Shown here: in pieces, positions 34,975-46,231 of the stretch
Layout: each line of letters opens with the position of its first letter
Numbering within the stretch: the stretch's first letter is position 1
Assembly: GCA_025917655.1 (NCBI GenBank)
Contig: CP084620.1
Location: forward strand, 310,001-374,000
Direction: 5' to 3'
Origin: Chlorella sorokiniana
Lineage: Eukaryota; Chlorophyta; Trebouxiophyceae; Chlorellales; Chlorellaceae
DNA length: 64,000 nt
Position numbers and translations under genes: made by a program
The notes under the pieces: model-generated
The model's input: the letters and a program-made list of their open reading frames with translations, nothing else
What the model was told of the DNA's origin: nothing
The model's database searches: none

Positions 34975-37900
34975 TCACGGCAGACAAAAATTCCTGTTGC
35001 CACGCACAGTGGCGCGCACTCGCGGCATGCCTGGCTCCTGCGCGGCGCCGCGGCAGCGCAGCCCGCCTGGCGGCGGGGTGGCCTCAGCCCCGGGGGCCCC
35101 CGGCGGCGCAAAGCGGCTCCTGGGGGCGGCGGCCCCCGTGGCGCCATGCCGCAGCTGCTGCTGGTGCGCCTCCAGCGACGGCAGGCCCAGGGCCCGCATC
35201 TGCTCCTGCTGCCACGCCGCCGCTGCCGCCGCCAGCGAGCCCTGCGGCTGCGGCACAGGCCCCGCAGTGCCGGGCCGGCTCAGCGACGCCAGGGCCGGCA
35301 GCGCAGCAGCAGGAGCCAGATGGGCCGGCAGCGCAGGCGCGCTGAGCTGCTGCTGCTGCAGCGGGGACCCGGGAGGAAGCCCGAAGAAGCCGGCGGCGGC
35401 TGCCGCCTGCGCCGCGCTGGGCGTGCCGGGCAGGCCGGCCGCTGCTGCCGTCAGGCCGGGATGCTGTTGCGCCCCGCTGCTGCATTCATGCTGGCCTGCT
35501 TGCTGAACTGAGCGAGGTACAGGGCGGGGGCAGAGGCAGTACGCTCCGCCACTTGCAGCTCTGCAATCGCGGCAGCCGCCGCCGCCGCAGCGCCGCCGCT
35601 CCTGAAGGACTGGCTCAGCTGCAGCTGCGCGTGCTGTGCCTGCTGTGCCTGCTGCGCCAGATGAGCCTGCTGCGCCAGGTGAGCCTGCTGCGCCTGCTGC
35701 GCCTGCTGCAGCTGCTGCAGCTGCCGCACGCGCTCCAGCTGCTGCATGAGCTGCCGCTGCTGCTGCGCCTGCCGCAGCTGCTGCTCCAGCGTCTGCGGCG
35801 AGCCAGGCGCTGCAAAGGGCGGCACCACGCCTGCGCCTGCCGCCGCGAGGGCGGTCGGGGTGCCGGCCGGCGCCAGCGGCGTGCCAGGCGGGCCGCCGCT
35901 CGCCATGCCACCCGCCTGCTGCTGGAAGTAACCGGCAAAGGGGAGCTGCCTGGAAGGCCGGCCAGCGGCGTGCCCAAAGGCGAACCCATCAGGCCAAAGG
36001 CGGGCGAAAGCGGCGGGGGCGACGTCGGCGACAGCCAGGCGGGGGCGGCGGCGACGGCGGCACCGCGACGCGCATGGGCAGCGGGCCGGGCGCCGCCTCC
36101 TCGTCGCCGCCCTGCGCCAGCGGGTTGCTGACCAGGCAGCGCAGGCTGGACAGCATGCCCCGCGCCTGCTGCGCCGCCGCCGCCACCGACGCGCGGGCGC
36201 GGGACAGGCTGCTGCTGCGCCGCCGCAGCCGCTGCGGCGGCTCAGGGGGCTCACTGGCCACGTGCACCCGCAGCGCTTTCCACCCCGACGTCCCCCCTGC
36301 TTCGCCGCCCCCTGCTGTGCACGGCCCGGATGCGGCCGCTGCTCCCGCCGCCGCTCCCGCCGTCGTCGCTGCCGCCGCGCCGCTGCCGCTGCCGCCGTCG
36401 CCGCTGCTGCTGGCGAAGCTGTTTGCACGCTCCACCCGTCTGGGCGCTCGCTTCTGCTTGTCTGGCGGCGCTGCCTGGCTCGCAGCCGGAGCGCTGTCTG
36501 TGGCGCCTGCCGGCTGCGAGCGGCCAAAGCAGCAGCTGAACACGAACGAAACGACTCGGATGATTGTGCCCAGGTGGCCGGTCTTCCAGGCAAGGAGGAT
36601 GGCGCTGACAGCCGCTGCCGGCGCCGCGATGGCGCTGATGCCCTGCGGCACGCGGCGGCGGCGACACCAAGCGCACACGCTGTCAGTGGCGACCAAGCGG
36701 GAGGCGTGTGTGCCCCACAACCCCTCCTCCGATGCAGCGCAAGGGGCCGCTGCGGCTTCCCAGCCACGCTTGTTGCGCAGAGCGGCCCGTTCGCTTCACA
36801 GCGGCAGCAGCTGCGGCACCACCCACCTTTGCCAGCCGTGTGTAGCAGCCTTTGTCCACGGCACACTTCAGGTTCATGACGTTGGGGCACACCTGCGGGC
36901 AGATCGGCAGGCAGAACAGGAAGTATGGTAGTGACGTGGTGACGCAGGCGCGCATGATTTGCGTGCAGGCAGCAAAACTGAGATGCCGGCGCAGGGAACC
37001 AGAGCGAGGGGCAGCATTGCAGACGGCGCCAGGCAGAGGTGGCGCTGCGGCCATAGACTGATAAGGGGCTGCCGGTAGATGGCGGCGGGGTGGGAGGGCA
37101 CACGCGCCTGCTTGCACCAGTCGGCAGAGCCCCCGCTCCCGTCGTCGTCCTGCGCGCGGCGGCAGCACGGGCGGCAGCGGGGTGGGCACCCGTGGGGCAC
37201 GACCAGATTGCCGAACAGGCCCCTCATCAGATCCCCAAACAGCCACCCTCATTGCAGCCACCCTCACCGGATTGCCGATGTCAGACTCATCGACGTCAGG
37301 GGTGGAGCCCACATCGCTGGCGTTTGCGTAAAAGGAGAAGGGCTGGGAGGCGGCCGAGGCGCCCAGCTGGTCCATCACAGCCACTGCAGCAAAGGGGCGG
37401 GGCAGTGGGGGGCGCAGCCGGCGCCCGCTCAAGGACTGGAGTGACAGGTTAGAAAGGAACTGTCGCCGCGACGCAGGGGGCGCGGGACAGCTCGGAGCAG
37501 CTGCCGCCACCTGCCGCCGTCGCCTGCCGCCGCGGCCCGCACCCGTGCAGGAATTGTTGCTGCCGCCGGCCTGCTGCATGGCCAGCTCGAACTGGAAGAG
37601 GTGGTTGGACTGGGCCTGGATGCCCGAGGACTGTGCCACCACAGGGGCCACCCCGGCAGAGCAGTTGGACACAGTCACGGTGTAGTCGGCCGCCACGTAG
37701 CCGCTGTTGCGCACAGTGACTGCGGAAGGGACGCATTGGCGCGGGGGAGGGAGGGGGGCAGGGCTCGGTTGAGAGGAGGGTGGGTGGACGGGTGGGTGGT
37801 TGTGTGCAAATCGGTGGAGATGGGGTGGTGTGGGGATAGAGTGGTGTCTGTGGTGAATTTTTTTGTGTTTTTGGGAGGAAGCGGGAAGGGGGGCTCAGTT

Positions 37901-40900
37901 TAGTTTCCACGGCCTCGTCTTGGCATGAGGGCAATAAATCAAGGATGGGGTTCCCGGGAGCAACGGCATGGGACACACAGCTGGGAGAGGAATGTCAAAG
38001 TGAGGGGGAGTGCGCCGCCCGGGCGCCAGGTTGCAGCGGCGGCCCATGTTAGGCGTGGTCTTGCGTCAGCGGAGGTCGACCGCGTAAGTGCCAGCTGCGC
38101 GAAGGTGGCCACAGCGCGGGGCAGGGAGGCGGAGGCGGCGCACCTTGGAGGTACCCGCGGGAGGTCATGGCCTCGAAGCCGCCGCAGGAGGCGTTGGCGT
38201 AGGTGCAGACCTGTGGGTGTGGGTGTGTGGTGGTGATGGTGATAGTTTGGTGGTAAGTGTGGTGGTAATGGTGGCAGGTGTGTGTGTGTTGCGGAAGGAG
38301 GAGGGGGGCTAGGGTGGTTCATGGGAGTATGGTGGTGGGGGAGGCTTGCACAGGTTCCGGAGGCGGGCGCCGTTGCTGCTGCGACATCTCCCCTCTCCAA
38401 AGCTTCCGTCAACCGCTGCCACAACCATGCAACTCCAGCCCAGGCCCCACCTGCACGCTGAGGATCTGGGCGGGGATCGGTTGACGGTGAGGGCGACGTC
38501 GTCGGCCGCCACCGTGAGCGTGACCAGGCTGGTGCGGATGCCGGTCAGGGGCAGGTTGAGGTAGTAGTTCATCCAGGTGGCGTTGGTCCAGCCGTCCCCA
38601 AACTGCTGCGCGCTGACGCCGCCGCCGTACCGCCCGATGAGGTACTGAGGGGTGAGGCCTGCAGTCGCAGGGGCAGAGAAGGGGGCGGTCCCATTAACCT
38701 CAATGCAGGGTGAGGCGGGCAGCACACCCTGCAACAGCGGTACGTTTTGCCGTCCGATTGCTGCAGGTAAGAGCTCTGCTTCATGCAGCAGACAAAAGAA
38801 AAAGGCAGCAGCAGGTCTTGGGCGGTGGGTTGGGGGTTGGGGGGTGGAGGTGGGGGTGGGGGCCGTCCCAGCCTTCCCACTCTAGGGTGGGTACGGGGTG
38901 GGGACGGGGGGCACGGCTCACCCGCCGCCACCCGCGCCACGTCTGCCTGGTAAACGTCGTAGGCCTGGTTGTTGAGGCAGCTGCTGCGCGGCACCTCGCA
39001 GCCGTTGGGCTGGCTGTTGCGGAAGCCGCTGCGGGGCGGGCAAGGCCGAGGGGCGAGGGTTGGCGGGCCGCAGCTGAACCCCAGCCCGCACACACACACA
39101 ACCGCTGCCAGAGCATGCTCCCCAGCACCCGCCGCCGCAGCAACCACAGCGCCTCCCCAGGCGCACCTGTAGGACACGCCTATCTTGTCGCACTCCAGGC
39201 CCGTGGTGGTGACCAGGCTGTCGGGGATGACCATCCACTGGTCCAGGTAGGTGCTGTAGGCGTCGCTCCTCAGCTGGCCTGCGAGGGGCGGGGGCAGGAG
39301 GGCAGGGGGTGGTGGGGAGGGGGTTTGGAGGGGGCAGGAAGGGAGAGGGTGGTGGGGACAGCGTGCGCAGGGGAGAAAGGAGTGGGCGAGGCTGGTGAAC
39401 GGGGACGGGGAACAGGCAGTAGAGACCGAGGTTGATGCGAGCAGCACGGCTGCAGGGGGACGTGGCCGGCAACAGCAGCCGGAGGGGCAGCGGCTTGCGG
39501 GGCAGAGCCAGAAGGCGAGGCTGCCACCTCAGAGCCCATACGCGGCGGGGCCAGCTGTGACAGCTCAGACAGTTGCCCTGCGATGGAGTGCCCTCCCGCT
39601 GCCTCCACTGCCATCGATCCCGCAGCTGCCCCGCTCCGCCGCCGCTCACCGTCGTACTGGGGTATGAAGAGGTACCGCCCGGCCACCTGCGGGTACTGCT
39701 GGTACGACTCCAGGTCGCCCAGCAGCTTTGCGGACAGCTTCTGGGCGGAGTCGCGCTTGAACGGCTCGCTGGGGGTCAGCCGCAGGCGCTCCCAGGTGGA
39801 GGTGGTGGCGGTGGCGGGCTCCCCGGGGTGGGTCACGTTCAGCACGGGCGTGGTGGTGGTGTAGGTGATGTTGAAGTCGATGTTGAACTGCATCACGTAC
39901 TCCCCAATGATCCAGGCCTGCAAGGAAACACAAAGGACGCCTGTTGAGACGGCTGCCGAAAGACGCGGAGGACAGGGGCCGCTGAGTGTTCCGGAGGCGC
40001 TTCATTACCATGCACGCTCCTGCCCCTCCCTCTGTGCTTCCCTGCTCATCCTGCCGCATTGTCCTGCCGCGCTGTCGCCACTGTGTTCCACCTCCATCCC
40101 GCCCCGCTGCCGCACCCATCACTACCGCTAACCACCACCTGCCCCCTCCCGCACCTGGTACCACAGGCTGCTGTTGAGGCGCAGGCAGTGGGCTGAGTAC
40201 TCAAAGTTGAACCAGCCGCAGTTGAGGCCGCCGCGCGACTGCCGCCCGTCGCTGCCGCCCCAGTTGAACCAGCCGTCGCAGTCGCAGCAGAAGCCCTGGG
40301 AGTCCCTGGAGCAAGGACAGTAAACGAAGGGGTGGGGAACAGCGCATCGGGGATTGGCCTCAAACAACAGCAGCAGCTGGTTGACGGCAGCGGCACGGCG
40401 GTAGCAGGCGTGCAGCGGCAGCGGTCTAGTGGGTGTCCGTCGCCCTCCCCCCCCGCCTCACGGGATGCGCTGCCCGTACTCAGAGGCGAAGCCGCAGGTG
40501 GCTCCGTTGTTGTTCCATTGGTCAACGCAGCTGCCGCCCTTGATGACGGTCTGCGCGGCGGCGGCAGCCAAGTGCGAGGTCGGCCACAGCAGGGGGTGTC
40601 GCACGGACGCAGCCCAAAGGTAGAGGCGGCCTCAAACAGCACAGCTCAACCAGGAGCCCGGGGTGTCTTGCTGGCCCCATGCATGCAGCTCCAGCAGCGA
40701 CGCGCAACACTCGCCTCCGTAGGCTTGCCATTGAAGTACTTGAACCAGGTGAGGGGGTAGGAGGCGTACACCGGCGACTTGGTGGCCTTGACCGACACAT
40801 CCTGCCGCAGGTCGCGGCACTGGCAGTTGGCGTCGGTGGCGTAGTTGCAGGGGCAGGGGCACTGGTCGTTTGGGCTGCAGCGTGACGTTGGGGCGGCGGG

Positions 40901-41416
40901 GGAAGGACGAGGACACAAACGAGTGTTAGAGTCATTGCACGCAAGGTGTCATGGCGGCAGACAGAGGCAGGAAAGGGAGAAGGGTGGGACAGGTCGGGAG
41001 CGCCGATCAGCGGCGGCGGGGCAGGTAGCGCCGTTGGCGGGTGCTCCCTAGGCACGGGAAAGGGCTCGCGGGATGTGTCGACATCCTCACAAAAGCACCT
41101 GTTGACGCAGGAGACCGAGAACGTGAGGTCCTCAGTTTCGTAGAGCTTGTTGTTCTCCAACTCCACGGTCACCACTATCTTCTGAGAGCAGCTGAGGCTT
41201 GTAGCGGGCGTCTGCGAGCAGAATTACGGCGATCAGGGCCGATCTATGAGCCCGTGGACGCAGCACACTCACCGTGCCGTCGTTCACGCAGGTTTGCAGC
41301 TTGCCGACTGCCACCACCCCAGCATGAACTTCGACGAATCCTCCGACTAAAAGGAAGACGACCAGGGCCAGCGCCGGCAGGCCCCAGTGAATGGCGCCGC
41401 CGCCGCCGCTCCCGCC
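34975..41416 (-). CDS. HAP2: HAP2/GCS1 gamete fusion protein
   Basis: Single-pass gamete membrane fusogen. About fourteen exons: 41416-41273, 41211-41099, 40874-40715, 40550-40462, 40305-40155, 39917-39650, 39278-39167, 39028-38922, 38658-38451, 38210-38144, 37719-37543, 37383-37268, 36892-36827 and 36642 to the end. A signal peptide (WGLPALALVVFLLVGGFVEV) leads into VVAVGKLQTCVNDGT. The HAP2 body shows CPCPCNYATDANCQCRDL, KSPVYASYPLTWFKYF, GFCCDCDGW, CGWFNFEYSAHCLRL, RRD-like SAKLLGDLESY, LECDKIGVSYSGFR, GCEVPRSSCLNNQ, CTYANASCGGFEAM, VTVSNCSAGVAPV and VCPNVMNLKCAVDKGC. A transmembrane segment (ISAIAAPAAAVSAILLAW) precedes a Cys cluster and a very long Ala/Gln/Pro-rich cytosolic tail. Intron 3 has a GC donor. 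Frame slips occur near 41385, 38470, 36020 and 35455. Confidence 0.93.
35630..35780. repeat. CTG/CAG-type coding repeats, HAP2 tail
   Basis: Trinucleotide-rich stretch encoding mostly Gln and Ala, including the near-identical hexapeptides AHLAQQ AHLAQQ. It is prone to length change and lies in the cytosolic tail. Confidence 0.75.
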
Positions 41417-41597
41417 ATTGACTGAACAAAAGCCGTGAATTGGACCCTCGTGCTGTCGCTTTCGCCTTGAATTAAATGTTATAATGTGTGGAAGAACTCG
41501 GTTGAGCCGCCGAAATGCAGGAAGAAACCAACATGATTGGCAGTTATGGTCCCTGTTGGTGCCTCGACGGCGGCGAGTGTCTGCTTGATGCGATTAC

Positions 41598-41602
41598 TTA
41601 CA
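41598..41602 (-). promoter_or_regulatory. TGTAA poly(A) signal, coiled-coil gene
   Basis: Minus-strand TGTAA 55 bases after the coiled-coil gene stop at 41657. The HAP2 start (41416) follows within 190 bases. Confidence 0.6.
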
Positions 41603-41656
41603 ATTGCACTTCAGGCACCCCGATGCAACTCACAGAACATTTCTCTTTGATTCGAA

Positions 41657-44600
41657 CTACTCCCATTCTGAGCTACTTCCCTCAAGAATAGCTGCCACCC
41701 GCAAAAGGATCGCCCTGTTGCTGCTGTCGGCTGCTTCCCGGTGACTTCCGGCGCTGCTGCTGCCATGACTGATTACGCTGGTCAGGGAGTTATGAGAGCC
41801 AGATGTCTCCAACCCAGCTGGTACCATCCCACCGCTCATGCCAGCGCCGCCGCCACCGCGAGGCGCATGGTCGGCAAGGGAGCCTGGCAGGGTGGCGACG
41901 GCTGAGCGGCGGCCCGCAGTGCCAGCTGTTCGCTGGTGTGCCGCGTTGGGCAGGCCTGCCTGGACCGCCAGGTACCTGCAGGGTTTGCCGATAGGAGCCA
42001 AGAGCGTTGCATCTTGCTGCCATGCACGGCATTCTGGCTGTCGGTCTGTTGGCTGTTGGGCATTGTGAGGCAGCACAGCACCCACACTGCAAAAGCTTGC
42101 AATTGCCAGGGCCGGGCAAAGTGGCCTACTCGTCTCCCGGAAAGTGGCCCACTGGCCGCCCACCTGACGCACTGCTCCAGCTGGAACCGCTCCCGCAGCG
42201 CGGCGTTGCACCGCCGTCGCAGCCCCTCAGCCTCCTCCCGCACGCGCCGAAGGTACTGCACCCGCTGCTGCGGGTTGGCGTGCCCCACGGCGGCGGCCGC
42301 CGACTCAGCCAGGGCGGCCTCCAAGGCGGCCACCTGCCGCCGCAGCTCTGCGTTCTCATCTGTGGCTCGCTGCAGCTCCAGATGTTGCAAGAGAGAACTA
42401 TGCGAGTGGGTCCCGGCAGCACTAAGACTCGCTGCAAGATCCTCCACCGCTTTGCGCTGCTCGCCAGCTGACGCGGTGTCGGGAGTGGGTGGCAGCCTGA
42501 GACGCTGCTCCCTCTGGGGCTGCTGCTGCGGTGGGGGTGTGGCAGGAGGGCCGGCTGGGCAGGGATTAACGGCGGGAGGGCTGAGCGGCTGCCCTCCGCT
42601 TTATCATCATCGGCTGCCGCCGCCGCGTGTGGTGCATGCCTCTCCAAGGTCTCTTGAGTGGCCGCCTCTTCCGCTGACTGCGACCTCACAGCGCTCAGCA
42701 CGACTTGCTGCGCCAGGCGCTGAGCCAGCTGGCGAGCCAGCGCAGCCTCTGCTGCCTCTGCCTCCGCCTCTGCCGCCTGTAGCCGTCCACGCAGCGCCGC
42801 CGCCTCGCCGCACGCAACGGCCGTGCGGGCCTGCTCTGCCGCTGTGCAAGTGCGCTGGACGTCCAGCTCCCGGCAGGCTGCGTCCAGCTGCACCGTCAGC
42901 CGCTTGACCTGTGCGTTGCGGTCGGCATACGCAGCCAGCAGCTGCCGGCGGGACAGCAGTTCCTCGCGCAGCCGCTCCTCCAGGCTGCGCACTGCCGCCA
43001 CGTCAGCACGGGGCAGGCTGGCCGCCGACCTGCTGAGCGGGGGCACAGAGGGTGCAGGAACCTTCAGGGCGAGGGGCAGGGCAGTTGGTGTGTCCCCGGA
43101 GCAGAGGCAGTGACAAAAGTAGGCTCCATGGGGGCAGTTTCACTGCGTTGTCGGCAGGCAGAGCGCACCTGTCCCTCTCCAGCTGGGCCAGCCGCTCCAA
43201 GAGGGACTCCACGTGGCCCTCCAGCTCACGCACCCGCCGCCGCAGCGCCGCCGCCTCCCCCCTCCGCCATCCGCGCTGCTGCTTAGGGCGTCGGCGCTGC
43301 TGCTGCCCTCCCGACCGCTGCTGCCGATAAGGATGGGAGTGGAGCAGGATGCCGCAGCGGCTGCCTGGACGTGAACCCTCTCGTGAAAGGCTGCTGCTGG
43401 CCCCCATGCCTTATGTCTCGTCCAGGCGCTGTGCCCGCTTGCATCCCGCTGTGCTGCTCTCTGGCAGCGCTTGCCACATCTTGCGGCTGGGCGTCCTGGC
43501 TGTCCATCTCCTCGCACTGCCCTGTCAAATCAAGGCCTACAGGCTGCGCTGCCGCTGCTGCCTTGCGTCCATTCCCAGGCACAGCTGCGGCAACCTCCCA
43601 GGACGACTGCACATTCAATGCCGCGGCTGCCCGCTCGGCCTCTGCCTCAACCATCCCTGGTCGGGCAGCCTGGCACTCATCTGTTGCCGCTGCAAACTCA
43701 AGCAGCGGCTCTACTGCGGCTTGCTGGGAAGCTGCCAGCTGCTCTTCCTGCGTTGCCAGCATCGGCTTGGAAGCTGCCAGTTGCTCTTCCGGCATTGGCT
43801 TGAAGCCTGCCTGCGCCTGCAGCTGTTCACCCGCTTCGTCAGCTGTGGCCTGTACAGCATGAAGAGCTATGCCGAGAGGTGTTTGGAGCTCCTCAAGTTT
43901 GGGCTGCTCAGCCGCCAGCTCAACAATCCTCTGTTCCAGCAGCTGCGCTTTGGCTGCCTCCTGCTGCTGCTCCCTCCTGACGGTATCCAGCTGAGCCTGC
44001 AGCGCTTGAGCCTCCTGCTGCGCTCGCAGCGTCTCCCCCTCTGCCTCGTCCAGCTGAGCCTGCAGCGCTTGGGCCTCGCTTGCCTCCGCATCCAGCTGGC
44101 CCAGCGGTTGGTGCTGGCAGGTGTGCACCGCTTCATCCAGCCCGCCCAGCTCCCCCTGTGCCGCTGCAAGGTTTCGCTGCAAGCTCTGCTCCCGCTGCTG
44201 TGCCCCCATCAGCTCAGCCATGAGGCTCTGCTTCTGCTCCTGCGCCGCTCTCGCCTCCGCCCTCTGGCCTGGCTCCGCTCCTGAACCGCTGTCAACCCCC
44301 TCCAACCCGGACTGGTCTGTCTGTGCTGCTGCTTGCCCGGCTATCGAGCCGAGCTCCTGCTCCTGAACCGCTGTCAACTGTCCCTTCAATCCCAGCGCCG
44401 GCTGCTCTGTTTGTGGTGCTGCTAGCTCCGCTATCTGGCCGAGCTCCCGCTCCTGCGCTGCAGCCAGCTCACCGGCCATCCCCTGCTCCAGCTCCGGTGC
44501 CGCTGGCAGGGCAGCCGGCAGCTGGCTGTGCCCCTCCCCGCAGGGCCGCTCGCCCGGCTCTTTGTGGGCCGGCCCCTTGTGCGGCGGCGGCCTGGCTGCC

Positions 44601-45530
44601 ATGGCCGTTCCCCGTCTTCGCCCGGGCTCTCTGCACGCTTTCCTGAGCTGCTGCCAGCCGTTGCTGGCTCTGACGCCTGCGCCTGGCTGCCTTTCATCGA
44701 GCCCTTAGTCAGCTCCAGCAAGGCATCTTCCAGGCACACAGCACGCCGTCGCTCACCCGCCAGAGCCTGCTCCAAAGCAACCCCGCGGGCCAGCTGAGCC
44801 GCCAGCTGCTGCTGCAGCGCCGCCACCTGCGCTCCCTGCTGCTGCGCAAACAGGGCCGTCGCGGCGCCCGCCGAGGCCATCCGCCGGCGCAGAGCTGCGT
44901 CTGCGGCTGCCTCTGCCTTCAGCTGCACCTGCAGAGCCGCCATTTGCTGTCCCAGCGCTTCTGCCTCGCCTGCCGCAGCGGCCGCTGCGGCCCGCTGCTC
45001 TTGAAGCTGGCTGCGGAGGGCTGCAATCTGTTCCTGCGCTGCTCGCATGGCACCTTCAGTGCTGTCATGTAGCCGGGATGCTGCCAACTGCTCCCGCCGG
45101 AACTGCTGCGTGTGTGGATGCCGATGCCCCTGCTGCTCCGAGCTCACTGTGTGTTCAGCGGCGCGACGGCGCAGCAGCTCGACTTCCGCCTTCAGACTCG
45201 CCCTCTCTGCCAGCGACTCCCGCAGCTCCACCTCCACCTGCCGGAGGTGCCGCTCCAACCATGCGCTGTCCGCCTCCACGGCAGCTCGCTGTGAAGTGCT
45301 GTTCTCCAGCGCCTCTGCCAGCTGCCGGCGCAGCGCCTCCCGCAAACCCTGCGCCTCCGCCTCTGCCGCGTCCCGTTGCTCCACCGCCAGCTGGCGCTCC
45401 GCCTGCATGCGGCTGAGCTGCTGTCGCAGCTCAACCCCGTCTCTGCGAGCCTCCACAAGATCAGCGCTCAGCTGCTCGGCGAGGCGCTGGCTGGGCGAGA
45501 TGCCAGCATGCTGGTGGTGCCCCTGCACAC
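41657..45530 (-). CDS. Long coiled-coil protein, unknown
   Basis: Not assignable to a named family. From the acceptor at about 45523 the frame is almost purely heptad-like: RLAEQLSADLVEARRDGVEL, QRDAAEAEAQGLREALRRQL, LAALQ-type runs, EAQALQAQLDEAEGETLRAQ repeated as EAQALQAQLDTVRREQQQ, and EEQLAASKPMLATQEEQLAA. A Ser/Pro-rich spacer near 43350-43450 is followed by LRRRVRELEGHVESLLERL, VRSLEERLREELLSRRQLL, KAVEDLAASLSAAG and LRRQVAALEAALAESAAAAV. It ends RAILLRVAAILEGSSSEWE. Total length is roughly 1,100-1,200 residues. Several frame slips (for example near 44600 and 43300) are needed. The first exon, upstream of 45530, is not found. Golgin, centrosomal/ciliary or kinesin-tail-like roles are all possible. 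Confidence 0.65.
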
Positions 45531-46231
45531 ATTAAAGTGAGATTGGGAGCAAAATTGACCTGCTGTTGAAAAGGCAGGAGTTTGGCAGGCGGCGGAGTTT
45601 GGGGCGGCGCTGCCGCCAGCAGCTCGCCAGCGCTGGTGAGCCTCGTGCTTGTGCAGTGTCTAGCCTGCTGCGACTGCTTGGCCACCCCGCTTCTTTGAAC
45701 GAACCTCGGAGTCAGAGTACTGGCGGTTCTTCCCGTCTGCCCCGCTAAGGCGCCTGCTGAGGGCTCTGGAGAGCATACTGTTGGCAGCCCAGGCAGCGCT
45801 GGGATGCTCAAGACTTTAACAGCAGTCAGATTTGCTGGGGAGACGGCAAAGGGGAACCGTGGAAACTTTGAAATACAGGCCCGTGCCAAATGGCAACCTT
45901 GACGCTTCATGGATGCAACAGGAGTGCATTGTGCCTGTCGATTGACAATGCTGTGCAAAGCAACCCAAGCATTCCAGCGGTGGTGCCGCCGGCGGCGCAG
46001 GTGGGGCCCCTGCACCCACAGAGGCCCACTCAGCTATTGTGGTGGGGTTAATCATACTGAATGTCATGCCATGAAGGGCGGAAGCGTAGGCAAAGGCTGC
46101 AACCCCCCAACTGGCCCCAATCTTTTACTGCGCCTGCGGGCGGCGACGGCCACCTAAGGTGGAAAGCTCTTATGATCCCCAAGCACTTGCGAATTGGGAC
46201 TCGTGGATTGCGGATCGACAGGGCGCCCGCC
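45531..46231. promoter_or_regulatory. Divergent region, coiled-coil gene / WD40 gene
   Basis: About 700 bases between divergent genes. It should contain the missing first exon of the coiled-coil gene and both promoters; I cannot place them. An in-frame upstream ATG for the WD40 gene exists near 46171. Confidence 0.45.

Noticed and set aside
34975-41416. HAP2 as a virus-derived fusion protein copy
   Set aside because: HAP2 shares a fold with some viral fusogens, but this is the standard multi-exon cellular gene with no flanking element.
43349-44284. 311-residue Leu/Arg/Cys-rich plus-strand open frame
   Set aside because: Antisense of coiled-coil coding sequence; Leu/Arg/Cys bias is what the complement of Gln/Ala/Glu codons gives.
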